Positions 1 to 10,358 of a DNA stretch of 64,000 bases are shown here, in pieces. The DNA is from Taenia hydatigena. Taxonomy: Eukaryota > Platyhelminthes > Cestoda > Cyclophyllidea > Taeniidae. Within the stretch, counting starts at the first letter, position 1. Each line of letters starts with the position of its first letter. A program made the translations under genes and the position numbers. Location of the stretch: contig JADWOT020000001.1 of NCBI GenBank assembly GCA_036345935.2, positions 1,302,001 to 1,366,000 on the forward strand, given 5' to 3'. Under the pieces are notes generated by a model. The model was not told where the DNA came from and ran no database searches. It saw only the letters and a list, made by a program, of their open reading frames with translations.

Positions 1-49
1 AAGTGGTCAGGGGTAAGTCCTTCTCCTCACCCTTAAAAGGCCTACCAAA

Positions 50-1446
50 TGAATACGTGATCTCCACACAACTGAATTAAAATCAAACCCGAACAAGTAA
101 GTCCTCTTCTTCTTGATAGAGAGGCAGGGACGCGAATCAGTGTCTCCTGCTTGGGTCGCAAGGCGGTCCTCACTTCAGGCAAAGTGATGGAGGGAGGAAA
201 GGTACATGGTCTCTCCTCATAATTAACTTCCGCCTGCATTAGATACTTCTCTTCATAATCACCTTTTTTTGCAATTAGAGATCATATATGGCGAAGGCAA
301 GAGACTGAGAAGGGACGGATGTGACTGGGACGAGAAGCAAAGCATTATAAACTGGTGATTATCCTGAAAAAGTGTTATTTCTGTGCAAAACTAAATGTTC
401 GGTTGTAATGGAAGATCAAAAGCAAATTGATGGAAATGTTGACATTCCATTCACCGCTTTATGGTCTGAAAAGGTAAATAGTCACACGCAAAGGGATTGT
501 TCAACCATGTTCTCTTTCTCGCCCAGACTGTAGGGCTGTTTGTAGCCTCTAAAAAGGTACCATTTTAAGCGCTCGGAATCTTCTCTGACTCCTCTGTTAC
601 GCACAGGGAGACTTTGGTGTCCTACCAGTCATTACAAGGTCGAGATCAACCAAGGCTTCCCAAACTCCTTGGTCGACAGTAAACTCTCGACAAGATCCAT
701 CCGCACGCCCATCAGCACCAATTCCTGACAAAGGAAGAGCTCAGTGGGTGCTGAACAACCGGCAAGAGGTCAGACTGGTTCCATAGTTAGTGATCGCTTT
801 CCACACGGTAATCCAAATCAACAACATGCAGCAACGTTTTCCACATTGTGCTACTTTGAAATGGTAAAAGTAGTATATGCTACCAAAGCACCTTATTAAT
901 ATCGAAGGGAATTTACAGTTTTGCCGAATAAAGGTTGATTAAAATGTCTTCCTTATTTCCAAAATTAAACACTTCTTCTTTGGACATTAGGAGAGTCTTG
1001 TCAAATGATGACGGGTTGATTCCGAGCATCACCGACAGCCCGCGCAACGGGTCTTCTGGAGCTGTCACACATCAGATTTTGACTTTTGAAGAGGTGAAGG
1101 AAGAGGAGGCGTGGGAGGACATGTGAGGTGAGTTTTAACCCGAGCTGGTACCTGCATTACTTTGGGCAAATGTTTTCTCGTTGGTAGTCGTGCCTCTCGC
1201 ATGACGTCCCGCAAGATGGCCGTTGTGGAACGCAGCCGACGCCGTAGATAGACGTGGTACAACTGCACATCACCCAGATGACTTGGAGGGCCGCAGTGAA
1301 GGTCCTCATGGAGGGGTGGTGGCTTCCAGTCGTGCACACTGCAGTGCAGCACCTCCGCCACGTCCTTCTTTGCACGTTCAATACGTTGCGCAGGTGTCTC
1401 TTTCGGTCGAATCACAATGCGCGGCCTCGTACGGCAGTCGGTGAAG
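50..1446 (-). CDS. Unknown gene, two putative exons, partial
   Basis: I do not recognise this protein. An open frame on the minus strand from about 1446 down to 1152 has coding-like codon use and ends at a good donor (ATGCAG followed by GTACCAGC). A second open stretch starts at 233 after an acceptor (ctaatgcag) and runs to about 100-50. Both junctions are phase 0, so the exons can be joined. The first exon is basic (residues such as RPRIVIRPKETPAQRIERAK) with a segment rich in Pro, His and Leu; the second is rich in Pro and Arg. No signal peptide or known motif is seen. The gene would leave the window at its 3' side and its start was not found. It could be a chance pair of open frames. Confidence 0.33.
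240..1150. other. Probable intron or spacer
   Basis: No supported gene. A 63-codon plus-strand frame (935-1126) has no splice context or homology and is not called. If the two flanking minus exons belong to one gene, this is its intron. Confidence 0.3.
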
Positions 1447-1449
1447 GTG

Positions 1450-2270
1450 CTACTACTCCAGGGCATCCTTCAAAACATGTGGGAAGAGATGAAGCTACTA
1501 ATCAAGCAAATGATGTCGGTTTGATTGCATATGGAAACTCCTGACTGCTGCCTGAGCATGAGGCTTACGTTTTCCCAAAGGATGACAGCTACCAATTATT
1601 TGGCCCTGGAAAATAGAGCTCAGCAAATTAAACTCGTTAACAATCTTCTCTCTGAATTAGGGCTGCTTTTATCCACGATTACTCTCTCCACCTTCCACCC
1701 TCCATCCCACTCCAAGCCTCACCTCGCTTGCTGCCCTTGCCGCAAATCGTTAATACGGTGGCGGTTTCGTAATTACCTCCGGTGAAGGCTTCCGCATGAG
1801 TGACTAGTGAACGGGTGTGGATTTCTGTGACAGCCGTGTAAACCGGGAGTTGCTGGAGACTGAACTGGAGCCTGAGTGAGGTAAGTATCACTGTGCTTGA
1901 AGTTGATAGTTTTAGTACTCCATCACTGTGGTCTATGCACCAACAAGATTGCAGTGCGAGCGCGACGCAAAATGTTACAATTGACACCTAAAAGACGGCA
2001 CTTTGATGTGGCTAACCTTTACTCGGTGGACTAGACTCCTGAACTGAATTTATTCTTATTCTGCGTCTTGAATTACTCCACAGCAAGGTAACTTTAACCA
2101 ATATGTTCATTTTTAGTGTCATCGGACTCAACAATGCTGTTGACTACATCGGTCTTTCAAATATCAGGCTGGCTTTTCAATTGCTTGTCTGTTTCATAGT
2201 AGCATCCAGAGCGGCCTTTGATACGCGATCGTACATCGAACATGAACTCTTAAGTAAAAAATTCTACAAC
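1450..2270. other. Spacer, no gene seen
   Basis: No supported coding sequence. TTTATT at 2049-2054 is an AATAAA polyadenylation signal on the minus strand, about 220 bp beyond the stop codon of the RhoGAP gene, and may serve it. Confidence 0.35.
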
Positions 2271-3674
2271 TTACATGAGTGCTTTTGGTTTTGGAGCCGT
2301 CAGCGATGGTCTTGGTGCACACATATGGGGCGCGAAGAGATTTGAGAACCACGTCTCATTCTCATACTCCGAAGGTTCATCCGATGTCTTGACTTTTAAG
2401 TCCTCCAATGAGTCAACTTCCTCCTCCTCCTCCCCTTCCGCCTTCTCCTCATTCTCCTCCGCCTCCTTCCCTTCTCCATACTGCTTAGAGTCAAAGGCCA
2501 AATGTAACTTCAGCATGCTCAGATTGTCCCAAAACTGGGAATTGCAGACCTCTAGCACAACCTCCAGGATCGCCGCCTCCTCCGTCTTGTAGTCCATTGG
2601 ATCCTGATCAATGATCGATGGACGCTCGGAGAAACTCACTAGGAGGGGGCCGTAGAGCTTTGCCAGAATGCCCCTTGTAGCTATGGGATTGGCGCCATGC
2701 TCCCAGGCGTGTTGTAAGTGGAACATCATGAATGCCAGGGTGTCCATTGTAGTGCGATTACATGGCAATGCGGTATGACGAACTAAGGACTTTATATCAG
2801 GATTTGGACGCAAAAAGAGATCGAATAGCGGTTTTCTGATAACCTCCTTAAGAACTTGCTTATTGAAGTGAAGTGGTTTCTGTTTAAAACCCGCAAGAAG
2901 GGCTCTAAGAGTAGTGATTTTAAGGGGGAGAGCAATCGCATCAATCTGACGCTTTACGTGGTGATGATGGTTCCAGTTTTGGATGAGGAGACAAGCGTGC
3001 AGTTCAGCTAACTCACGTTGATTTGAGCTAGATTGATTAAAGATGATATCCCATCCCAAGCGGTTGCAATCTGCTTCGATGGAGTTGACCAGAACCTTGA
3101 GGATATATGGTACAAAGGGAGCTTTTAAGGGGCGAAAATCAGCCAATGAAAGCTCGCGTTTGATCAGAGCATCCCGAACGACGTCTGAGGCACCTAATGC
3201 AAGGTTTTGCTTAAAAAGAAATTCCTTAGAAAGCTTTGCATCTTCTTTAGGCAATGTGTCAGGAAGAAAGATGGATGGACGCCTATTTTTTGAGGATATT
3301 CTGTCTCCAAGTTGTCTGAGTTGGGCTTTTTTGGTGCGAGGCGATTTGTGTATGGTTTCAGGAGAGATGGGATCTGCATCAGCATTGGGAAGAACGTAAT
3401 CACTGCTAGCAAGAATCTGCAGATACATAGTCAGAGCTGACCTATCAATCTTTCCGATGATACGCTGCTGTGGATCTGCCGCTGAAGGCGCGGTGGGAAG
3501 GGGATCGAGAAGGCGTTTTGAGGGAGGGATGGTTCCCCTTACCTCGCATTTTGAGGTGGAATTCCTGGACTTACGCGGCTTCATACTCGGTGATTCAGTC
3601 ACCCACTGCTGGCGTGGAACACATGCTTCGGAATATCGATTTCCGTGGAGGAGTTCTGAACTAAGCAGCGTCAA
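2271..3674 (-). CDS. RACGAP1-like RhoGAP protein, catalytically dead
   Basis: A single open frame of 467 codons. Residues about 177-390 match the RhoGAP domain of RACGAP1 (MgcRacGAP) through to its end: LADF and VNSIE near the domain start, LLAGFKQKPL where family members have the LKEPLL helix, then DTLAFMMFHLQ, ILAKLYGPLLVSFSERP and SQFWDNL. RACGAP1 normally turns off Rho-family GTPases at the cytokinetic midzone. Here the arginine-finger motif (GLYRISG in RACGAP1) reads GWDIIFN at about 207-213, and the conserved Asn before the FGP motif (NLAKVFGP) is Ile. The N-terminal coiled coil and C1 domain are absent. The tail (395-430) is Glu-rich. It is intronless as read, but a possible acceptor close to the ATG means upstream exons cannot be excluded. 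A transcribed pseudo-GAP or a retrocopy are both possible. Confidence 0.72.
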   Translation of the reverse strand: MTLLSSELLHGNRYSEACVPRQQWVTESPSMKPRKSRNSTSKCEVRGTIPPSKRLLDPLPTAPSAADPQQRIIGKIDRSALTMYLQILASSDYVLPNADADPISPETIHKSPRTKKAQLRQLGDRISSKNRRPSIFLPDTLPKEDAKLSKEFLFKQNLALGASDVVRDALIKRELSLADFRPLKAPFVPYILKVLVNSIEADCNRLGWDIIFNQSSSNQRELAELHACLLIQNWNHHHHVKRQIDAIALPLKITTLRALLAGFKQKPLHFNKQVLKEVIRKPLFDLFLRPNPDIKSLVRHTALPCNRTTMDTLAFMMFHLQHAWEHGANPIATRGILAKLYGPLLVSFSERPSIIDQDPMDYKTEEAAILEVVLEVCNSQFWDNLSMLKLHLAFDSKQYGEGKEAEENEEKAEGEEEEEVDSLEDLKVKTSDEPSEYENETWFSNLFAPHMCAPRPSLTAPKPKALM

Positions 3675-4148
3675 GAAAAACTCTTACGTGGATCTTTTCA
3701 ATGGAAGTTTTCGGAAGGAAAATCAACATTACTGGATTTACGATGTCTAGAATAAGCATTGGCTTGTCTCCAAATGAGTGTCAAAAATAAACTGGAAGCG
3801 GTAGCTATGTCATACGCGTTTGCTTGTGCACATACTCTTAAGGGGACAAGCGGTGAATTCGTTGAATTTACTTTCAAGACTCAAACGAACCTTGACCCCA
3901 TTTGGACCCCAATAACTGGCCAGAAGCTACTGGTATTTTAACTGAAAGACGATCTCTTCCACGTGGTATTTCCGCATTAGAGGTTGAATAAAAAGTACGG
4001 ATGAGGGTGAAGCGAACTATGTTGCAGCGAAGTCATATAGCGAGTTATGAAAAGCATGTGTGAAAACGCGCTTGCAATCAATATAATCAAGTGCTCAGTG
4101 GACCACTGAGGGAAAAATAGAGTCGGCTTGGTGAGCGTAATGCTTCGA
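3675..4148. other. Spacer between RhoGAP gene and TRIM copy 1
   Basis: No supported gene. This would be the 5' flank of the RhoGAP gene, read on the minus strand. Confidence 0.3.
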
Positions 4149-4264
4149 TGGTTTGGACTGCCGATTTCGGTCAGGGTCACAGAGGTGGCTACATTGCCCT
4201 AGCAGCGTGGGCTGGCTTCCGGACCACGCCAGCAGCTCATTTTCCTCTCTCTGTTGAATATACA
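4149..4264 (+). mobile_element. Truncated LTR of a TRIM element
   Basis: Matches the first about 120 bp of the TRIM LTRs in this window (GGTTTCGGTCAGGGTCACAG, then a TTTCCTCT...GTTGAATATA block), with its first bases eroded. It stops in the short TA run, exactly where the intact LTR at 4265 begins. Its 3' half is not found after 5146, so it may have been lost by recombination between TA runs. Confidence 0.7.
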
Positions 4265-5039
4265 TGTAGTACTTTGTTTGTTGGAATTCATGGTTTCGGT
4301 CAAGGTCACAGACGTGGCCGTACTGCCCTAGCTGCGTGAGCTGGCCTCCGGGCCATGCCAGCAGCCTATTTCCCTCTGTCCGTTGAATATGTATATTCTG
4401 CCCTAGCATTCTGCCTCCTTTTGCCTTCGAGGGAGCCTCGGGACGTTACATTAGTAGCAGCGGAAAGTGGAAAAGACTCTATAGGATTCCCATCCCGATC
4501 TCTACCGCCTGTGGCATGTTGCAGCTTTGCAAACGAAGTGCTTGTGCTACGAATGGGAGTAGCTCTGGACTCCCGTATCAGAAGGGCTAAGAACGACTTC
4601 CGCCCTTGGCACCTACCTAATCTCTGTGTTCTACAAGAAAGCTAATATCAACTGACGCAACACTAGCCATGGACCACCTGGGAGGCTTCGTTCTGAAGAT
4701 TACCCCTAATATACTTGCTTAAGAAGATCATGTGCCAAAGCCGCCCTACAGACATATCGATAGTCGGCAGAACCACTTATTCTGACCTTCTGATCCCAAG
4801 CCAAACGAAACTCGAAGTCAAGCATCGTCTCAATTGCAGCACTGAATAACTCGTGATGGCTAACGCGGGAGGTGTATCAAGGGGATCGTCGGGAACGAAG
4901 CTCGAATGAGGAGAGGGGCAATATAATACTTTGTTTGTTTGGGCTGCCGGTTTCGGTCAGGGTCTCAGAGGTGCTCAGGTAGCCCTAGCTACGTAGGCCG
5001 GCCTCCAGGCCACGCCGGCAGCTCGTTTCCTTCTGCTTG

Positions 5040-5097
<58 letters not shown>

Positions 5098-5146
5098 CCT
5101 TAGTATTCTGCCTTCTTTCGCCTCAAGGGAGCCTCGGAACGCTACA
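4265..5146 (+). mobile_element. TRIM (short LTR retrotransposon), copy 1
   Basis: The 5' LTR is 4265-4450 (186 bp, TGTAGTACTT...CGTTACA), the internal part 4451-4921 (471 bp), and the 3' LTR 4922-5146 (225 bp). A primer-binding-like site (TTAGTAGCAGCGG) directly follows the 5' LTR, and a purine tract (GAGGAGAGGGGCAA) precedes the 3' LTR. The 3' LTR has lost its terminal TG (TA instead) and its TA run has grown to about 45 bp. No gag or pol gene is present, only a short frame from ATG 4669. An element under 1 kb with full LTRs and no coding capacity fits the TRIM class, which must be mobilised by enzymes of another element. No target-site duplication is seen. Confidence 0.82.
5045..5093. repeat. 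(TA)n microsatellite inside an LTR
   Basis: An almost pure TA run of about 48 bp at the place where other LTR copies carry TATATATA. It is an expansion of the LTR's own TATA-like segment. Confidence 0.9.
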
Positions 5147-5479
5147 CTGGTAGTTAGTAGAAGTTACCAAACAACCCAAAAATTCGCAAAAAAATGGAGC
5201 CATTTAACGCAACCTTTGATAACAAGTTGTGGGATGACATTGCGTTTTTGTCAAGGCAAGTATCGAGGACGATTAGAATTGTTTTAGACAGTACAATGAA
5301 GTAGCACAACAAATGTCTTGCTACACAGCGTAGTTTATATACTGACTTACGTTAAAGCGACGCATGAACTGCTTGAAATTTTTCCGATGAAGACATTTGC
5401 CATGCTAAATTACAGTTGTTTTAGCGCCTTGTAAACGCCCGCGGTTTTCGAGGGGTCCTGCACGTTTTTCGGCTCCTTG
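5147..5479. promoter_or_regulatory. 5' flank of FARSA
   Basis: No other gene is seen. This segment lies between the end of TRIM copy 1 and the FARSA start codon, so the FARSA promoter and 5' UTR should be here or overlap the element. No clear TATA box is evident. Confidence 0.35.
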
Positions 5480-8400
5480 ATGGATATAGCGCAGGTTGTT
5501 CTGGATAAATTGGCTAATGAGTCGCCAGTCAACTCGTTGGAACTGGCTCATTCATTAAATCTCGATCATCAAGTTGTCGTTGGTGGCATCAAAAGTCTGC
5601 AGCAAATTGATGGAGTAGGCTTGCTAGGCTAACTTTCATGCTCAATCCAGTTGGTGAAGGTCGAACAAATTGTCGATACTAAATTTGCCCTCACCGATGA
5701 AGGGGAACATGTTCTTAAGCACGGAAGTCATGAATTTGTCGTCTACTCTGCCATTCCCGAAGGGGGCATTCCAATGTCAGAGTTAATGGTAGGCTATCTC
5801 GCCCCTTATTAGTGCCCTTAGAAAATCTCGAAGTATGCTAAGCTGGGTGTGAGCAAAGCCTTAGCAGCCAAATGGATTTCCGTAACGAAGAATGACGCGA
5901 ACGTTCAAATCGTCAATAAATCTGTAGGACTTGGTTATTTCCTTATTTTTTTTAGAATAAACCCGCCGGTGATGATATACAGTCCTGTCTAGAGAAACTG
6001 CAAGACTGCAGTCTAAATGAAAGGAACGAGCTGAAAAAGCGAAAGCTTATTGTGGAAAAGTGGTTTACTTTAAAAATCCTATTGCTTCAGGAAAGTTACA
6101 GTTTATGCAGTCGAACGCGGCCCAAATTTCACGACCCAACGCGTGAAAGAAGAAACAGATTTGACCTCAGAAATGGTTACAACGTAGGATGTCTCATGGG
6201 CTTATGCCTTTCTAGGGGTTCATGGCAAGATCTGAACTTTAAGAAATACAACTTCAAGGCCCTTGGCGTTCCACCTGAAGGTGGTCATTTGCATCCTCTC
6301 CTGCGAGTTCGTGCTGAGTTTCGCCGAATTTTAATGGATATGGGGTGGGTTGCTCGATCGTACCGTTCACACTCTGGTACATCGCCGTTTACTTGGTTGT
6401 TTGGTGCTAGGTTTTCGGAAATGCCGACGAACAACTATGTGGAGTCCAGCTTCTGGAATTTTGACAGCCTCTTTCAGCCTCAGCAACACCCGGCTCGAGA
6501 TGCTCACGATACCTTCTTCTTGTCTGGTATGGTATTGTTCCTATTTTTTACATTTTTAAAGTAATGGACTTTGTTTGTGCCAAGTCAACTGCCATTAGAG
6601 TGGATGATAAGATTTTAAGGATTCCGAATTTGTAGTTGTAATCGACTAAGGAAGGGGGTTGATTAATTGGGCTTGTGAAAACGGCGTAAGTTTGTCTAGA
6701 TGTGGTGGATTTTGGCAATGGTTGAGGTGCCATTTCGCTCTGGAAGCGCAATTAACGAACAGGAGGCTTCCACTTCAATGTTTTCTTAGCATACCCTAAA
6801 TGTTGTCCTTCAGACCTTATAAGATACTGCGTGGAGCATTTTTGTGAATTGTCTTTCGTTGAGCTTTTGTTTGATACTTTGACTGCCTCTCTATTTCGAG
6901 CTTTGGTTTCGCATCTTATTCAATCATTTTGTTAGGTCACTTTTGAAGCATGGACACGTATCCTCCTTGACATAAATGCAGTAACACTGATAAAGAGGTG
7001 TGGATTGTGCATTATTCCTTGCAGGGTCATTAGCTAATTATCCACTGTCAAACTGATGGCTTTTGTCAAGAAAAGTTGCCCTTGTTTTATCAAATGCTTA
7101 ACTAGTGACGCGAGAGGTGAATGAGCAAAAGCTATTTGGGATTGCTCAGAAGAGAGTCAGCTGCTGAATAAGCGAGTAGCGGAGGTGCATGGGAAGTTGA
7201 GATCGCCTTTTATTATCTCCTATTGCTGTTAGATCCAGCGACAACGGACGTGTTGGCGCACTGCTCGAAGGACTACGTAGAGCGAGTAAAGCGCATCCAC
7301 GAGAAGGGTGGGTGCGGCTCCAAGGGTTACCACTACGAATGGAAGCTGTCGGAAGCCTCTAAAAACCTTCTCCGCACTCATACTACCGCTGTCAGCGCAC
7401 GCATGCTTTACAAATTGGCACAACAGGTGTGGTGAGCATCTTCCCTTTCTGCTATTCACTTTCCCTCTTCTCCACTTTCTCTTCTTTCATGTTTCACTAC
7501 CCTTATTGGGATTTGAGACCGTTCCAGCTCATCCTAGGTCTACCAACTGGAGCCATTCTGTGTTTAGGCACTCAGCAGGTGAGCTCGCCCCCGTTTCCTT
7601 CTTTATGGAGAACGGAGAGGTTTAGGTTGCTTCTCACTCCTCTAATAGTTAATATCACCTCCTTAGGAGGTTCTGGCCGTCTCTATTTACTTGCCTCCCG
7701 TCTTCCTGAAGCGTTTGCTTCATGCTTTCGAATTGGTGACGGGGATCTCATGCTTTTTGAGTTTAAATGATTAAAGTCGTTCTCCTGGATGTTTTTGGGG
7801 AAGCTTAATTAGATTTGCCTTTATTCTCAGCTCTTACTTCCGTAATCGTTTAAGACCCTTTTCGGCCGTTTTTCGGAACAAACTTAAAACACGATGGTAA
7901 CCTCAAAGGTTTTGTCTTACAGTCTTTCTTCGTCTTCATTCATTGAAAAAGTTGCCTGAAGGTTGTCTTTGCTTAAGATCCTCCTCTCACAGCGCCTTCA
8001 TCACTCACCCCTTCACGGTACGTCGGTGAAGGCAGCAACTATGGTATGTGCTTGGTTGTCATGGTACCGAACTTTGGATGGCTATCTTTGGGTTTGAGGA
8101 AGCCTTATTTTGGGAAGTATGATTGGTCTAGCGGTGTGATTGACCTCCTAGGTCAGAAGGACCAGTGGCCATTTGCGTCATTTACATCGTTGTCTCTATC
8201 CCCTCGGAAAACGAGGTTTATGACAAAGGAATGGAACAATCTATTTAGCGATTGTTTCATTTAGGACGGTATTTCATTACTTAAGCGCTGTACAGAAACG
8301 AGGATTGAAGAAAACATCACATTTTTGCTCTTGAACAGAGGAGGTCGAACGAATTGGCATTAATCTCGAAAGAATGAGAAATGTTTCCTTCGATGCTGTG

Positions 8401-10206
8401 CTTTTATCTTGACAGGGGCCGCAGCATCCCTTTCCATCACTAGTTATACCACTTTGCGCCATTGGAGAGGGACAACCACTCCTACATACAGCGCATTTCG
8501 CTTCACGTTCCGATCTCTTAGTGTATAAATGTTGATTTTGACATGTCGGTTGCTGCATGGGCAGAGCTTCGTGGCCTCGTTGAAAGACTTGAATCACGGG
8601 AAACTGAAGCCTTCTTCTCATCACTCCAATAACTACCTTCGACCTTCTTTTGCGCATCGGTTTGCTTGCCAATAGTCAGCAATAAAGTCAAGCGAAATGA
8701 GACTAGCACATTCGCTACTAGCGCCGGATATGTGTGACTTGATAATAACTGAGTTTCTGGGTGCCGTAACCTCAACTAGGATATTGAATACCTGGGTAGC
8801 CTATGTTGTACCTCTTCCTTCGATATCCTGCTAGTGAACGTGTTTTACTAGCAGGCATTGAAGACCATCGCACGCTCTTTCCATCCACAAAAAGAGCTTC
8901 AGATTCCGACTCTCTAGTTTCTCCACGGAATCAACCACTGGAAGTTAATGAAGCACGGAGAACCCAAGTTGTTTCATAGCCAGCTTATAGGCGAATTAGG
9001 AGAGGTCTTATCCTAGTTGGTCTAAAAGCAGCCCCTTGGAGTTACATTTGAGGGATCTTCAATATCTCACAGATTGAAAGACTAGTAACATAGTAGTGCT
9101 GTAAACAGAACTCTAGGCCACTTGCGTGGGGTCCAAACCGCAGGAGCCTGGAAATGGTCTCCTTAATGTTGAACGAAGACAGTCTCATAGACTTGTGAAG
9201 TGGTAGAATGAGTGGTTTCAATTCCTACCTTTGTATGCATATTTTACCTTGGACTCTCACAGAAGGAGTTTACGCCGCAGCGCTACTTCAGCATCGATCG
9301 AGTCTTCCGCAACGAGACTCTGGACGCGACGCATCTGGCCGAATTTCACCAGGTGGAGGGCGTGTTCGCTGACTACGGACTGTGCTTGGGCCACCTCAAA
9401 GCCGTTATTCGCGCCTTCTTCTCCCACCTAGGGTTGCATCAGCTGCGCTTCAAACCAACCTACAACCCCTACACCGAACCCTCCATGGAGATCTTTAGCT
9501 TTCATCCTGGTTAGCTTATTTTTTTCTTACTGCTAATCGTACTCATTCCATATTCTGATATCGTATGTCGGGGTGCAGGTCTGAAGAAGTGGGTGGAGAT
9601 CGGTAATTCAGGCATTTTCCGACCGGAAATGCTGCGTCCTATGGGCCTTCCTGAAGGTGTCCGTGTTATCGCCTGGGGGCTCTCTCTTGAACGGTACGTT
9701 CCCTTTTATCCCTGAAGCACACCACTAAGTGAGGATGCTTTGCTCGTTTTTTTCATGTACCCTTTCCACTATTAGAATGAAGGCAATTTGGAAGGCTTCA
9801 TTTCCGCTTTACTTGCCCACGTGAGTAGCTTAGGCGTTCAGTTACTTGCTTACGAGAGGCCTGTTCCCATGATTGGCGCGAGCTCTCCATTTCTATCACG
9901 GTAAATCCCATACCTCCAATAAGGTCAAACAGTGGAGTGATAGAATGATCCGTCACTGACCGCACTTACTGAGTGCCAGCGACCTAACTCTCGGACCTCA
10001 CCTGTTTAGCGAGTATGATGGTTTCGCATCTAGCTTGGATCTTCGGGGTATGCCGGTGTGATCGCGAGCCACCTCTGTGTTTGCTTCTTCTTCACAGGCC
10101 AACAATGATTCGCTACGGCTACAAGAACATCCGAGATCTCATGGGTCCTAAAATCGATCTGCGTATGGTCTACGGAAGTCCGCTGTGCCGCCTTGACAAG
10201 TTCTAG
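5480..10206 (+). CDS. FARSA: Phenylalanyl-tRNA synthetase alpha subunit
   Basis: Cytosolic PheRS alpha charges tRNA-Phe as an alpha2-beta2 complex. Exons: 5480-5614, 5651-5788, 5822-5923, 5956-6062, 6091-6183, 6216-6344, 6411-6526, 7233-7426, 9263-9509, 9579-9693, 10098-10206. All phases join, giving 494 residues, close to the human subunit. The N-terminal winged-helix region starts [14 protein letters not shown]. The class II core is nearly identical to animal [32 protein letters not shown], motif 2 [29 protein letters not shown], and motif 3 [15 protein letters not shown] with [11 protein letters not shown]. It ends LCRLDKF and the stop. The first five introns are 28-36 bp; later ones reach 1836 bp. 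The start is the first ATG in frame with the conserved N-terminus. It is convergent with the STRAD gene. Confidence 0.96.
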
Positions 10207-10358
10207 CGTTCCTTCTCGTTCCCCTCCCTCCCACCCACACTTTTTATTTAGGAAAAGCATATCTTTTGTCAGTGGAAGACGGATTTTTTTCTATCAATTT
10301 GAAGGTAGATGCGATAAATCAGTGTGTATGTACACTAGGGATAGTGGCGGCGACAAAG

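Noticed and set aside
5045..5093. TA run considered as an origin or matrix-attachment feature
   Set aside because: It coincides with the TA segment of an LTR and is simply an expanded copy of it.
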